This document shows, piece after piece, positions 16,724 through 24,292 of a DNA stretch of 64,000 bases (positions within the stretch are counted from its first letter, which is position 1; every line of letters begins with the position of its first letter). The notes beneath the pieces were generated by a model. It searched no databases. It had not been told where the DNA came from and worked only from the letters and a program-made list of their open reading frames with translations. The position numbers and the translations under genes are program-made. Source of the stretch: Leucobacter massiliensis (lineage in GTDB: Bacteria; Actinomycetota; Actinomycetes; Actinomycetales; Microbacteriaceae). The stretch lies in contig NZ_MWZD01000015.1 in NCBI RefSeq assembly GCF_002982315.1, positions 63,487 through 127,486 on the forward strand, read 5' to 3'.

Positions 16724-17335
16724 GTGGCCCCGCTCGGCCGCCCCATCGAGGAGCCCGAAGCCCTGAGGCACGGGCGAGTCGGCCTGCGGGTGGTGCGGAT
16801 GGGTGACGCCGAAGCGCTGCGCGCGCTGCTGCAGCGCAACCGCGACTGGCTGCGGCGCTGGGAGGCGACGCACCCGGGCGGCGGCGGAGCCGAACCCGGT
16901 TCCCGCTCGATGCGCCCCACCGTGCGCCTGCTGCGACGGCAGCTGCGGCAGGGGACGGGCGTCCCCTTCGTGATGCTCTACGACGAGGAGCTCGTGGGGC
17001 AGCTGAGCGTTTCGGAGGTGAGCGGTGGCGCGCTGCAGTCCGCGCAGATCGGGTACTGGGTGTCGGAGCACGCCGCAGGCCGCGGCATCACGCCGGCCGC
17101 CGTGGCGCTCGCCACCGACTATCTGCTGGACGATCTCGGGCTGCACCGGGTCGAGATCTGCATCCGCCCCGAGAACTCCGCCTCGCTGCGGGTCGTGGAG
17201 AAGCTCGGGCTGCGCTACGAGGGGCGCCGCGCCGCCTACATCCACATCGACGGCGCGTGGCGGGATCACGAGTGCTTCGCCGTGACCCGCGAGGATGTGC
17301 CCGAGGGGCTCGCCGCCCGGCTGTCCCGGGAGTGA
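16724..17335 (+). CDS. GNAT-family N-acetyltransferase, RimJ/RimL-like
   Basis: Acetyl-CoA-dependent acetyltransferase of 203 residues. The RimJ-type pattern is present: LRVVRMGDAEALRALLQRNRDWLRRWEAT at the N-terminus, the central strand with IGYWVSEHAAGRGITPAAVAL (motif A, pyrophosphate loop ERAAGRG-like), HRVEICIRPENSASLRVVEKLG and YEGRRAAYIHIDG. RimJ-like enzymes acetylate protein N-termini (for example ribosomal proteins), but the target here is unknown. GTG 16724 is 3 bp after galU's stop and has no clear ribosome-binding site, so translation is probably coupled to galU. Confidence 0.88.
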   Translation: MAPLGRPIEEPEALRHGRVGLRVVRMGDAEALRALLQRNRDWLRRWEATHPGGGGAEPGSRSMRPTVRLLRRQLRQGTGVPFVMLYDEELVGQLSVSEVSGGALQSAQIGYWVSEHAAGRGITPAAVALATDYLLDDLGLHRVEICIRPENSASLRVVEKLGLRYEGRRAAYIHIDGAWRDHECFAVTREDVPEGLAARLSRE

Positions 17336-17416
17336 GACGGCGGGGCCTCCGCGCACACCGCGCGCGGATCGCGGCGCCACGCGGCGCGGCGGGAGGCGGG
17401 AAGCGGCTCCACGTCG

Positions 17417-17422
17417 TACAGT
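17417..17422 (+). promoter_or_regulatory. -10 element TACAGT, leaderless start at 17430
   Basis: TACAGT ends 7 nt before ATG 17430. Confidence 0.55.
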
Positions 17423-17429
17423 GATCCCC

Positions 17430-18581
17430 ATGACGGGCGGCGTGCTGGGCGGGGGAGTGATCTTCGTGGTGGCCGCGCTGCTGTGGGCGGCGGTGCTCGT
17501 GCCGGCCTGGATCCGGCGACGCGAGTTCCGTGCCGCGGAACGCAACGCCGCGCGCCTGCAGCGCACCCTCCGGGTGCTGGCGGAGACCGCCGAGGTCCCC
17601 CGCGAGGTGCACGTGGAGGCGACGGCGCGGGAGGCGCTCGCGCACGAGCGGCTGCTGCGCACCGCGCAGAAGCGGCAGGAGGCCGAGCGCGAGGCGGAGC
17701 TGGCCGAGGCGCGGGCGGTGCAGGCTCAGGCCGAGGTGCAGGCCCAGCTGGCGCGGCGACGCGAGATCGTGGCGCGGCGCGCTGCACGGCTGCGCCGGCC
17801 CGCCGTCCGCCGGCTGCGCGCGCTTGCGGCGCTCGCCGCGCTCGTCGGACTGCTCGGCGTGCTCGTGGGGGCGGGGATCGCGCTCGCCGGCAGCGGCGCG
17901 GCCGTGCTGGTCTGGGGCGCCCTGATCTCGGCCACGGCGGTCGGCGGGCTCGTGCTGATGGCGCCCGGGCGCGCCCGGCTCGACGCGCAGCCGGCGGCGC
18001 GTGCTCGCGCGGAGGCTGCCGAGCCGTTCGTCGACACCGCAGAGCGGGCGGAGCTGCTGGACGAGACGGACGCGGAGCGGGCCGCCGAGGCCCATGCCGC
18101 GGCGCAGCGCGCGGCGGCCGAGCGGATCGAGCGGGCCCGTGCGCTCGCGCGGGCGCGGGCCGAGCGCCCGCCCGCCCGCGAGAACCAGCCCGATTCGATG
18201 CTGCTGCGCGAGGCGCGCGAGCAGGTGGCGCGGGACCGGGCGGGCGCCGCTCAGGCTCCGGCTGCTTCCGCTCCCGCTCCCGCGATGCTCGATGCCGCTG
18301 TGAGCTCCGCGTCGGGGCCCGCGTCGGGACACGCAGAGTCCGCCTCCGCGGCGGCGGCCGCGGCGGCCGCGAGAAACGTGCCGTCCGCGACTCCCGGCCT
18401 GGAGGCCGGCAACCGCGACTCCGCCGGGCCGGTCGTGTCGCGCCGTGCCCCTGCGCAGTCGCTCACCCCGCAGCAGCGCGCCGCCCGCGAGCGGCTGCGC
18501 CAGATGGGCGTGATCGGCGACACGAGCCAGGGCATGCCCGACCTCGACGCCGCGCTGCGCCGCCGCCGCAACGCCAGCTGA
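17430..18581 (+). CDS. Membrane protein with coiled coil, unknown function
   Basis: A 383-residue protein. A signal-anchor-like segment (residues 9-25, IFVVAALLWAAVLVPAW) is followed by a basic region and a charged Ala/Glu/Arg helix (about 33-125) likely to form a coiled coil. A hydrophobic pair then follows (about 132-178, LAALAALVGLLGVLVGAGIALAG and VLVWGALISATAVGGLVLM). The long second half is Ala/Arg-rich and probably disordered, ending in a compact motif, SLTPQQRAARERLRQMGVIGDTSQGMPDLDAALRRRR. The terminal motif looks conserved and may be a protein-binding tail. Start is set by the leaderless promoter. I do not recognise a named family; it resembles actinobacterial proteins loosely annotated as large exoprotein. 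Confidence 0.75.
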   Translation: MTGGVLGGGVIFVVAALLWAAVLVPAWIRRREFRAAERNAARLQRTLRVLAETAEVPREVHVEATAREALAHERLLRTAQKRQEAEREAELAEARAVQAQAEVQAQLARRREIVARRAARLRRPAVRRLRALAALAALVGLLGVLVGAGIALAGSGAAVLVWGALISATAVGGLVLMAPGRARLDAQPAARARAEAAEPFVDTAERAELLDETDAERAAEAHAAAQRAAAERIERARALARARAERPPARENQPDSMLLREAREQVARDRAGAAQAPAASAPAPAMLDAAVSSASGPASGHAESASAAAAAAAARNVPSATPGLEAGNRDSAGPVVSRRAPAQSLTPQQRAARERLRQMGVIGDTSQGMPDLDAALRRRRNAS

Positions 18582-18782
18582 GCGGCTCCGTCACGCCCGC
18601 AGCGCCCTGCTGGGAGACCGGTGGCCGATTTCGTCTCGGGGGATCGCTACGCCTCGATCCGAGGGTGTCGAGATGGGCGGTGGCCATCAGGCCACGGGGC
18701 GAAGCTGCAAGGTGCCCGTCTGAGCGGCAGACATGAGTCCGCGCCTGTACCCGCGTGGCGCGCGTGCGGTGTTCCGGCGGGG

Positions 18783-18788
18783 TATAAC
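18783..18788 (+). promoter_or_regulatory. -10 element TATAAC, leaderless start at 18795
   Basis: TATAAC, close to consensus TATAAT, ends 6 nt before ATG 18795. Confidence 0.65.
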
Positions 18789-18794
18789 AGAGAG

Positions 18795-19448
18795 ATGAAG
18801 TCGATGTCGGGGGCCGCGTACGGAGGGTCTCTCGTGCTCACCGGTGTCGCCGGCTTCGTTGACGCGATCGGCTTCATTCTCTCCGGCGGGTTGTTTGTCT
18901 CGTTCATGAGCGGGAACTCGACCCAGGCGGGCGTGGAGTTGACCCGAGGCGATGCTGAAACGGCGGTGCTGGCTCTCGGCCTCGTCGGAGCGTTTGTCGG
19001 CGGGGTCGTGCTGGGGCGGCTGCTGACGTTGCGCTTTCCGGGGCGCGGCGTCGGGGGCCGGATCATCACCATCGCCTTCGGGCTCGGCGCTGCAACCGGC
19101 GCTGTGGCGCTCTGGCCCACCGCGGGCGTCCCGCTGGTGGGTCTCGCAGTCGTGATGGGGGCAATGAACACGCTGTTCGTGGTGGACGGGCGAGCTCGGA
19201 TCGCATTGACCTATGCAACCGGGACGCTCGTGAGCCTCGGGCTCAGTGTCGCGGAGCGCATGAGCGGGAGCCGCAGCAGCAGCTGGGTCCGTCCGTTGTT
19301 GCTGTGGGGAGCGATCAGCGGTGGGGCTGTGGTCGGGGCGATGAGCTGGCGCTTGTGCGGGCTGTGGTCGCTCGTGATCGCATCGCTCACGCTTCTCCTG
19401 CTCGGCGCCGCGCAGGTGCTGCGCACTCGACGTCGTCGCGTGACCTGA
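18795..19448 (+). CDS. DUF1275 (YoaK-family) membrane protein
   Basis: Integral membrane protein of 217 residues with about six hydrophobic segments. It opens with the family hallmark GVAGFVDAIGFI, followed by LFVSFMSGNSTQAGVEL, which identifies DUF1275. The family's function is not established. Its base composition and codon use are a little less GC-rich than the neighbours, and it borders the low-GC remnant at 19449-20300. Start ATG 18795 is fixed by the near-perfect -10 (18783-18788) 6 nt upstream; the open frame upstream has no support. The stop is followed directly by the broken toxin on the other strand. Confidence 0.88.
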   Translation: MKSMSGAAYGGSLVLTGVAGFVDAIGFILSGGLFVSFMSGNSTQAGVELTRGDAETAVLALGLVGAFVGGVVLGRLLTLRFPGRGVGGRIITIAFGLGAATGAVALWPTAGVPLVGLAVVMGAMNTLFVVDGRARIALTYATGTLVSLGLSVAERMSGSRSSSWVRPLLLWGAISGGAVVGAMSWRLCGLWSLVIASLTLLLLGAAQVLRTRRRRVT

Positions 19449-19459
19449 CTTGGGGGCGA

Positions 19460-19662
19460 GATCAGCGCCACGTCGGCACCGGGCTGCTGGGCCTCGTACC
19501 AGGCAACCGCAGCCTCGAGCTCCGCGACAGCCTCGGCGTGAGCGCATCTTGCGCCTCGTGGGCGAACCGCTCGGCGAGACGAGGTTCCCGGTCTGCGTAC
19601 CAGACCGCGGCTTCGTATGCTTCGCGGCGAGCCTCGGGATGCTCTCGTCGCGGCAGACTCAT
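19460..19662 (-). pseudogene. Broken RelE/ParE-type toxin, with a second toxin motif out of frame
   Basis: ATG 19662 overlaps the antitoxin stop (ATGA). The first ~41 residues match a RelE/ParE-family N-terminus: EHPEARREAYEAAVWYADR, then RLAERFAHEAQDAL. The expected ~95-100 residues are not reached; the frame degenerates and stops at 66. In another frame on the same strand (19540-19460) a second N-terminal motif can be read, HAEAVAELEAAVAWYEAQ, also typical of this toxin family. The locus therefore looks like remnants of two toxin genes fused out of frame. An active toxin is unlikely. Confidence 0.65.
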
Positions 19663-19901
19663 ACGCCTCGACGATCAGCGATCATCCGGCGGATCATCGC
19701 GAACGTCTCGTCGCTGTCGACGAGTTCCACCTCGCCGTTCACGATCTCGGAGACGCGGCGGTCGATCTCCTGATCCCACGCGGCGTCGACTTCAGCCTGT
19801 TCGGTATCATCGAGCTGCTGGAGGGCAAGCGCTGCGATCTCGCGCTCATCAGGATCGAGGCGCTTGCCCGCCTCGATGTAGTCCGCCAGCTTAGGAGTCA
19901 T
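19659..19901 (-). CDS. Addiction-module antitoxin (PF09720-like), toxin partner broken
   Basis: An 80-residue acidic protein: KLADYIEAGKRLDPDEREIAALALQQL, then VDAAWDQEIDRRVSEIVNGEVELVD, which matches the small unstable antitoxins that pair with RelE/ParE-like toxins. The C-terminal half would wrap the toxin. ATG 19901 is supported by TACACT ending 6 nt upstream. It is immediately upstream of the degenerate toxin with the usual ATGA overlap. Retention of an intact antitoxin beside a broken toxin suggests a decaying module, or protection against a related toxin elsewhere. Confidence 0.8.
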   Translation of the reverse strand: MTPKLADYIEAGKRLDPDEREIAALALQQLDDTEQAEVDAAWDQEIDRRVSEIVNGEVELVDSDETFAMIRRMIADRRGV

Positions 19902-19905
19902 AGGA

Positions 19906-20202
19906 TCAGTGTACTTGCCCGCTCTGAACGCTGACCAGATCCGAAGTGGTCCGCGAGCGTCTTGACCTCAGACGAGTTCCAGCGCCCACGCGGCGGCATT
20001 CCGAGTCACGACTCATGCCCGCGTTGAACTTGTTAACTTTCTTCGAAGCGGTCAGCACCGAGCCAGTATCCTCAATGTATTTCTTGAGCATCGAATCAAG
20101 TGCCTCGTACGAATCAGACTCCTGAGGAGTCTGATTCAAGGCTCCCGTCATCAGTTCAATGTTGCGTATAGTTCGCGGAACACGAACATCTCGAGTGACC
20201 AT
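19906..20202 (-). CDS. Short low-GC open frame of unknown origin, possible remnant
   Basis: A 98-residue frame from ATG 20202: VTRDVRVPRTIRNIELMTGAL, then ESDSYEALDSMLKKYIEDTGSVL. It contains Lys and Asn at levels foreign to this genome and its GC content is clearly lower than the neighbours. There is no good ribosome-binding site, and the last ~20 residues look like noise. It lies just downstream of the tRNA-Ala terminator, where mobile elements often integrate. It may be a gene fragment left from such an element. No family recognised. Confidence 0.35.
   Translation of the reverse strand: MVTRDVRVPRTIRNIELMTGALNQTPQESDSYEALDSMLKKYIEDTGSVLTASKKVNKFNAGMSRDSECRRVGAGTRLRSRRSRTTSDLVSVQSGQVH
19908..19913 (-). 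promoter_or_regulatory. -10 element TACACT before the antitoxin gene
   Basis: TACACT on the minus strand ends 6 nt before ATG 19901. Confidence 0.5.
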
Positions 20203-20307
20203 TGTTCCGATGAGCGTAAGCAAAGCTGCAAGATCGCACACTTCCACCACACTCTGAAACGCTGGCTCGCCGGGAGTGCTGGATTCCGCGCGATTCCCCG
20301 AAGATCG

Positions 20308-20334
20308 GAAAAGCCCCGCGCTGCGGGGCTTTTC
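20308..20334 (-). terminator. Terminator after tRNA-Ala
   Basis: Perfect 12-bp stem GAAAAGCCCCGC / GCGGGGCTTTTC with a 3-nt loop, six bases beyond the tRNA 3' end. On the minus strand it ends in TTTTC, and its symmetry would let it work in both directions. Confidence 0.85.
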
Positions 20335-20339
20335 AAGGG

Positions 20340-20412
20340 TGGATCTGAGGGGAATCGAACCCCTGACCTTCTCATTGCGAACGAGACGCGCTACCAACTG
20401 CGCCACAGACCC
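20340..20412 (-). tRNA. tRNA-Ala (anticodon CGC)
   Basis: A full cloverleaf folds on the minus strand: acceptor GGGTCTG / CAGATCC with the G3-U70 wobble that marks alanine tRNAs, D-arm GCGC / GCGC, anticodon stem TCTCG / TGAGA around loop TTCGCAA (anticodon CGC), T-arm AGGGG-TTCGATT-CCCCT, and discriminator A73. CCA is not encoded. Confidence 0.95.
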
Positions 20413-20501
20413 TGACAGCGACCCACTCTAGCAGGATCGGCCACTCAACACGAAATTCCCGTGGCGTGACTCCGGGGGCGGGACGCGATCCCGACGGGCA
20501 C

Positions 20502-20507
20502 TACACT
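20502..20507 (+). promoter_or_regulatory. -10 element TACACT, leaderless start at 20514
   Basis: TACACT ends 6 nt before GTG 20514, which decides between this start and the longer open frame. Confidence 0.55.
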
Positions 20508-20513
20508 GTGCCC

Positions 20514-21143
20514 GTGCACCCCGCGATCTGGCTCTCGCTGCTCACCACCTCGGTCGTCATCAGCCTGACGCCCGGCGCGGGCGCGGTGAACACGATGTCG
20601 AACGCGCTCTCCGTGGGCTGGCGGCGCTCGCTCTGGGGGGTGCTCGGGCAGCAGCTCGCGCTGCTCGCCTACATCCTGATCGTGGCCGCGGGCGTGGGCG
20701 TGATCGTCGCGAGCAACCCGGTCGTGTTCACCGCGATCCGCTATGCGGGGGCCGCGTACCTCGTCTTCCTGGGGCTCCGGCTGATCCTTTCGCGGCCGAA
20801 CCCCGCCGCGCCGAGCGAGGTCGAATCGGGGTACCGGGGCGAGAGCGCATGGTCGCTGCTGCGCCGAGGATTCTGGGTGAACATCCTCAACCCCAAGGCG
20901 GTCGTGTTCTTCCTGGCGTTCGTCCCGCAGTTCGTCCGCGCAGACGAGCCGCTGCTGCCGCAGTACCTCGTGCTGATCGGCACCATCGTGGGCGTCGACA
21001 TCCTGGTGATGTGGTTCTTCTTCGCGGTGGCGGCGAGGCCCTTCCGCCGGTACGTCTCCACGCCGCGCGGCCAGCGGATCCTCAACCGCGTCTTCGGGGG
21101 CCTGTTCATCGCGATGGCGGCGCTGCTCCTCTTCGTGCACTGA
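20514..21143 (+). CDS. LysE/RhtB-family amino-acid exporter
   Basis: Inner-membrane exporter of 209 residues with six hydrophobic segments. The family signature is clear: SLTPGAGAVNTMSNALSVGWRR in the first loop, GAAYLVFLGLRL in the third segment, and NILNPKAVVFFLAFVPQFV in the middle loop. Members export amino acids such as lysine, threonine or homoserine lactones; the substrate here is unknown. GTG 20514 is chosen from the leaderless -10. It lies between two tRNA genes that point the other way and has no regulator beside it. Confidence 0.9.
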   Translation: MHPAIWLSLLTTSVVISLTPGAGAVNTMSNALSVGWRRSLWGVLGQQLALLAYILIVAAGVGVIVASNPVVFTAIRYAGAAYLVFLGLRLILSRPNPAAPSEVESGYRGESAWSLLRRGFWVNILNPKAVVFFLAFVPQFVRADEPLLPQYLVLIGTIVGVDILVMWFFFAVAARPFRRYVSTPRGQRILNRVFGGLFIAMAALLLFVH

Positions 21144-21167
21144 CCGCACGGCGGTCCGGCAGGGACA

Positions 21168-21238
21168 GGATCCCGGCCGGAGCGGGATCCCGGCGAGAAC
21201 AGGATCCCGGAGCAGGATCCCGGCCGGAGCGGCGCCCC
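21168..21238. repeat. Intergenic GGATCCCG repeats
   Basis: Four copies of GGATCCCGG or CAGGATCCCGG within 70 bp, including two nearly identical 20-bp units (CAGGATCCCGGCCGGAGCGG and a neighbour). Same motif family as the coding linkers at 3298 and 14755. Confidence 0.8.
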
Positions 21239-21276
21239 GGTGGGGGAATGCCGTCGCGCGCAGCCGAGCGGTGTCG

Positions 21277-21349
21277 TAGGCCCCGTGGGACTCGAACCCA
21301 CGACCCGCGGATTAAAAGTCCGATGCTCTACCAACTGAGCTAGAGGCCC
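21277..21349 (-). tRNA. tRNA-Lys (anticodon UUU)
   Basis: Cloverleaf on the minus strand: acceptor GGGCCTC / GGGGCCT, D-arm GCTC / GAGC, anticodon loop CTTTTAA (anticodon TTT), T-arm GTGGG-TTCGAGT-CCCAC, discriminator A. G-U wobbles occur at acceptor pairs 1 and 6. CCA is not encoded. Confidence 0.95.
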
Positions 21350-21469
21350 GCGGACACCGATTCTAGCGGTTCCGCGGCGACCACGGTGACCACGGTGACC
21401 GCGGTGACGCCACGGCGACCGCGGTCACCGCGGCCACCGCGGCGACCGCCGCCGCCGCGCCTCGCGGAT

Positions 21470-23308
21470 TCACCGCGTGAGGGGCTGCGGCGACTCGGTG
21501 GCGCCCGGGGAAGCCTCGGGGCGGATCCGCAGGGCCTCGACCAGGCGGGCGTACAGCCCGTTCGACCGCAGGAGCTCGGCGTGCGTGCCGCTCGCGCAGA
21601 GCTGGCCGTGGTCCATGACGAGGATCCGGTCCGCGTCCATCACGGTGGAGAGCCGGTGCGCGATGGTGATGACCAGGGTGTCCTCGGAGATCGCGGCGAT
21701 GGCGCTCTGGACCGCCGCTTCCGTCAGCCCGTCGAGCTGGGCGGTCGCCTCGTCGAGCAGCAGCACCTCGGGCGGGCGGACGATGGCCCGTGCGACGCCG
21801 ATCCGCTGGCGTTGCCCGCCGGAGATGCCGGTCGAGCTGACCGGTTCGTCCAGTCCGCGGGGCAGCGCCTCGACCATTCCGCGGAGCCTGACCGCGTCCA
21901 GGGCCGCCCACAGTTCCGCGTCGCTCGCCTCCGGGAAACGGTAGGCGAGGTTGTAGCGGATGGTGCCCGCCAGCAGCGGCGTGTCCTGTTCCACGTAGGC
22001 GATCCGCTCCCGGATCGAGCGCAGCGACAGCTTGGAGTAGTCCGTTCCGCACATGCGGATGCTCCCCGCGTCGGGGTGCGAGAACCCCAGGATGAGCGAG
22101 AACAGGCTCGTCTTGCCGGCGCCCGAGGGGCCGACGACGGCGAGGCGGCCGCGCTCGGGGAGCGACAGGCTCAGCTCCTCGACGGCGGGGCGTGCCGTTC
22201 CCGGATAGGTGAAGGTCACGCGATCGAGCTCCAGCGTGGGTGCGCCCGGCCGCCGTGCGGCGGCGTCCTGGCCGGTGTCGGTGTCCTCGGCTACGATGTC
22301 CTCGGTTTCGCGGATCCGCGCGGCGGCCGCCGAGCCTGCCTGGAGCTCCGACACGTACATCGTCAGCGAGCTCACCGGCTCCACGAGCTGGAACGCGTAG
22401 AGGAGGAACGCGACGAGCGTCGAGATTTCGAGCGCGCCCGCGCCGATCCGCCAGGCGCCGATCGACAGGATCACGAGGATGCCGAGCTGGATTCCCGTCG
22501 ACGCGATCGTCCAGGCCAGGGCCTCGGTGCGGTTCGCCCGCTTGCCATGCCGGCGCGACTCGTCGGCCTCGTCGAGGATCCGTTGTTCCTCGGTGCGCTC
22601 GGCGCGCGCGGCCTTCACTGTCCGGACCGCGCGAGAGACGCTTTCGAGGATCGTGCCGAGCCGGCCCACGGACTCCTGGGCGCGCTGCTGCGCCGCGCCG
22701 ATCCGCGGCATGAGCCGGCCCACGAGCGCACCCACCACGAGGACGCAGCCGAGTGTCAGGGCGAAGAGCACGGGGTCGAGCATCGCCATCAGCGCGAGCG
22801 CCCCGATGAGCGCGATGAGCTCGTTGACGATGTTCACCAGCGCTGACGATGTCGCCTCCCGGAGGAGGACGGTGTCCGAGGTGACGCGGGTGACGACCTC
22901 GCCGCTCGGCCGCGACTGCAGATCGGGGATGCGCCCGCGCAGGAACCTGCGGATCAGGAGCTTCCTCACCGAGTAGACGACGTCCTCAGCGAGGTTCCCC
23001 AGCAGCACCGCCTGTGCGAAGCCGAATCCTGCGCCGAGCACGACGAGCCCGAGCAGCACGGCGATCGGCCAGGCGACCTCGCCGGAGGTGCCGACGGCGT
23101 CGAGGATGCGCTTGGCGACGAGCGGGGTCGCGAGCGCGGCCGCGGTGGTGCCGAGTCCGAGCAGGAGGCCGAGCGCCAGGCGGCCACGGTAGGGCCGGAC
23201 GAAGTACCACAGCGTGCCGAGGTTCGGCAGCCGCGGCTCGTCGCGGGTGACGGGCGGCGGCACGGCGCCGTGCTCCGGTGCGGGCGGGGGCGGTGTAGTG
23301 GTGGTCAT
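21470..23308 (-). CDS. ABC exporter half-transporter (ABCB/MsbA type)
   Basis: Exporter of 612 residues with a membrane domain (about 30-330, six segments) and a C-terminal nucleotide-binding domain. It shows Walker A GPSGAGKTS, Q-loop YVEQDTPLLAGTIR, signature ISGGQRQR, Walker B VLLLDEATAQLD and the switch His in TIAHRLST. Substrates of this type include lipids, peptides and drugs. ATG 23308 is set by TAGCCT ending 7 nt upstream on the minus strand. It is divergent from the two-component system at 23528, the arrangement of a regulator and its target transporter, with three tandem repeats between them. Probable homodimer. Confidence 0.9.
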   Translation of the reverse strand: MTTTTPPPPAPEHGAVPPPVTRDEPRLPNLGTLWYFVRPYRGRLALGLLLGLGTTAAALATPLVAKRILDAVGTSGEVAWPIAVLLGLVVLGAGFGFAQAVLLGNLAEDVVYSVRKLLIRRFLRGRIPDLQSRPSGEVVTRVTSDTVLLREATSSALVNIVNELIALIGALALMAMLDPVLFALTLGCVLVVGALVGRLMPRIGAAQQRAQESVGRLGTILESVSRAVRTVKAARAERTEEQRILDEADESRRHGKRANRTEALAWTIASTGIQLGILVILSIGAWRIGAGALEISTLVAFLLYAFQLVEPVSSLTMYVSELQAGSAAAARIRETEDIVAEDTDTGQDAAARRPGAPTLELDRVTFTYPGTARPAVEELSLSLPERGRLAVVGPSGAGKTSLFSLILGFSHPDAGSIRMCGTDYSKLSLRSIRERIAYVEQDTPLLAGTIRYNLAYRFPEASDAELWAALDAVRLRGMVEALPRGLDEPVSSTGISGGQRQRIGVARAIVRPPEVLLLDEATAQLDGLTEAAVQSAIAAISEDTLVITIAHRLSTVMDADRILVMDHGQLCASGTHAELLRSNGLYARLVEALRIRPEASPGATESPQPLTR

Positions 23309-23315
23309 CGCAGGC

Positions 23316-23321
23316 AGGCTA
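23316..23321 (-). promoter_or_regulatory. -10 element TAGCCT for the ABC exporter
   Basis: TAGCCT on the minus strand ends 7 nt before ATG 23308. Confidence 0.45.
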
Positions 23322-23330
23322 TCCGCGGGC

Positions 23331-23464
23331 GTTAAGCCCCGGATAAGCGGGCGCTGCCCCGGCGCAGCTCGCGCGTTAGGCCCCGGATCGACGCGCGCTG
23401 CCCGGGCGCCGCCTCGCTCGGTGGGCCCCGGGCCGGCGCGCGCTGCCCGCGCGCCGCCTCGCGC
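23331..23464. repeat. Three tandem 44-45 bp imperfect repeats in a divergent promoter region
   Basis: Copies at 23331-23374, 23375-23419 and 23420-23464 share GTTAGGCCCCGG, then CGCGCGCTGCCC, then GCGCCGCCTCGC with scattered changes. They fill most of the space between the ABC exporter and the response-regulator gene. They may be operator copies or a neutral tandem duplication. Confidence 0.75.
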
Positions 23465-23514
23465 ACTGGCGGCTTGCGCGCAGCGGGCCCTTACCCGGCA
23501 CATATCCCGATCCG

Positions 23515-23520
23515 GATAAT
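23515..23520 (+). promoter_or_regulatory. -10 element GATAAT, leaderless response regulator
   Basis: GATAAT ends 7 nt before ATG 23528. This favours 23528 over the in-frame ATG at 23519, which overlaps the hexamer. Confidence 0.65.
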
Positions 23521-23527
23521 GGACACC

Positions 23528-24292
23528 ATGCAGCAAACCTCCGCGGAGCCCTCGATCCGGGTGCTCATCGTCGATGACGAGCCCAACCTCCGGCACCTGC
23601 TCTCAGCGGTGCTCGGCCGGCAGGGCTGGGAGGTGTCGGTTGCCGGGACCGGTCACGCTGCGATCGAGACCGCGCGCCGGGTGCGTCCCCACCTGATCGT
23701 CCTCGACGTCGTCCTGCCCGATATCGACGGGATGCAGGTGCTGCGCGCCATCCGCCCGGAGCTCCCGGAGAGCATGGTCCTCTTCCTCACGGCGAACGGG
23801 ACCGTCGCGAATCGCATCAGCGGGATCGCGGCGGGAGGCGATGACTACGTCACGAAGCCGTTCAGCGTCGAGGAGGTCGTGGTGCGCCTGCGCGGCCTGC
23901 TGCGGCGCAGCCCGATGCTGATGGCCGATGCTCCCACGCCGATCCTCGAGGTCGGCGATCTGAGACTCAACGAGGACAGTCACGAGGTGAGCCGAGGGGG
24001 CGTCGACATCCGGCTCACCGCGACCGAGTTCTCGCTGCTCCGCTTTCTCATGCTCAATGCCGATCGCGTGCTCAGCAAGGAGCAGATCCTGGACCGGGTG
24101 TGGGAGTACGACTTCGGGCGCGAGTCGAACATCGTCGAGATCTACATCTCCTATCTCCGCAAGAAGATCGATCGCGGGCGCCCGCCGATGATCCACACCC
24201 TCCGCCGGGTGGGCTACATCCTGCGTGCGGCGCCCCCGGAGGAAACCGCGGAAGCGCCCCCGGAGGCAGCCCCGGAAGCGGCGCCGCGGTGA
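23528..24292 (+). CDS. OmpR-family response regulator
   Basis: Two-component response regulator of 254 residues. The receiver domain (about 10-125) has the acidic pair in VDDEP, the phospho-acceptor Asp at about 60 in LIVLDVVLPD, the Thr in LFLTANG and the Lys in YVTKPFS. The winged-helix DNA-binding domain (about 145-235) ends in NIVEIYISYLRKKID, then HTLRRVGYILR. The last ~20 residues are an acidic Ala/Pro/Glu tail. Its stop overlaps the sensor kinase start (GTGA). Close to TcrA/MprA-type regulators. Likely targets are the divergent ABC exporter and possibly the envelope genes downstream; that is inferred from position. Confidence 0.93.
   Translation: MQQTSAEPSIRVLIVDDEPNLRHLLSAVLGRQGWEVSVAGTGHAAIETARRVRPHLIVLDVVLPDIDGMQVLRAIRPELPESMVLFLTANGTVANRISGIAAGGDDYVTKPFSVEEVVVRLRGLLRRSPMLMADAPTPILEVGDLRLNEDSHEVSRGGVDIRLTATEFSLLRFLMLNADRVLSKEQILDRVWEYDFGRESNIVEIYISYLRKKIDRGRPPMIHTLRRVGYILRAAPPEETAEAPPEAAPEAAPR

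Noticed and set aside
19906..20406. A 166-residue protein starting MAQLVARLVRN
   Set aside because: Its first part is the translated tRNA-Ala gene and its terminator; only the portion from 20202 could be coding.
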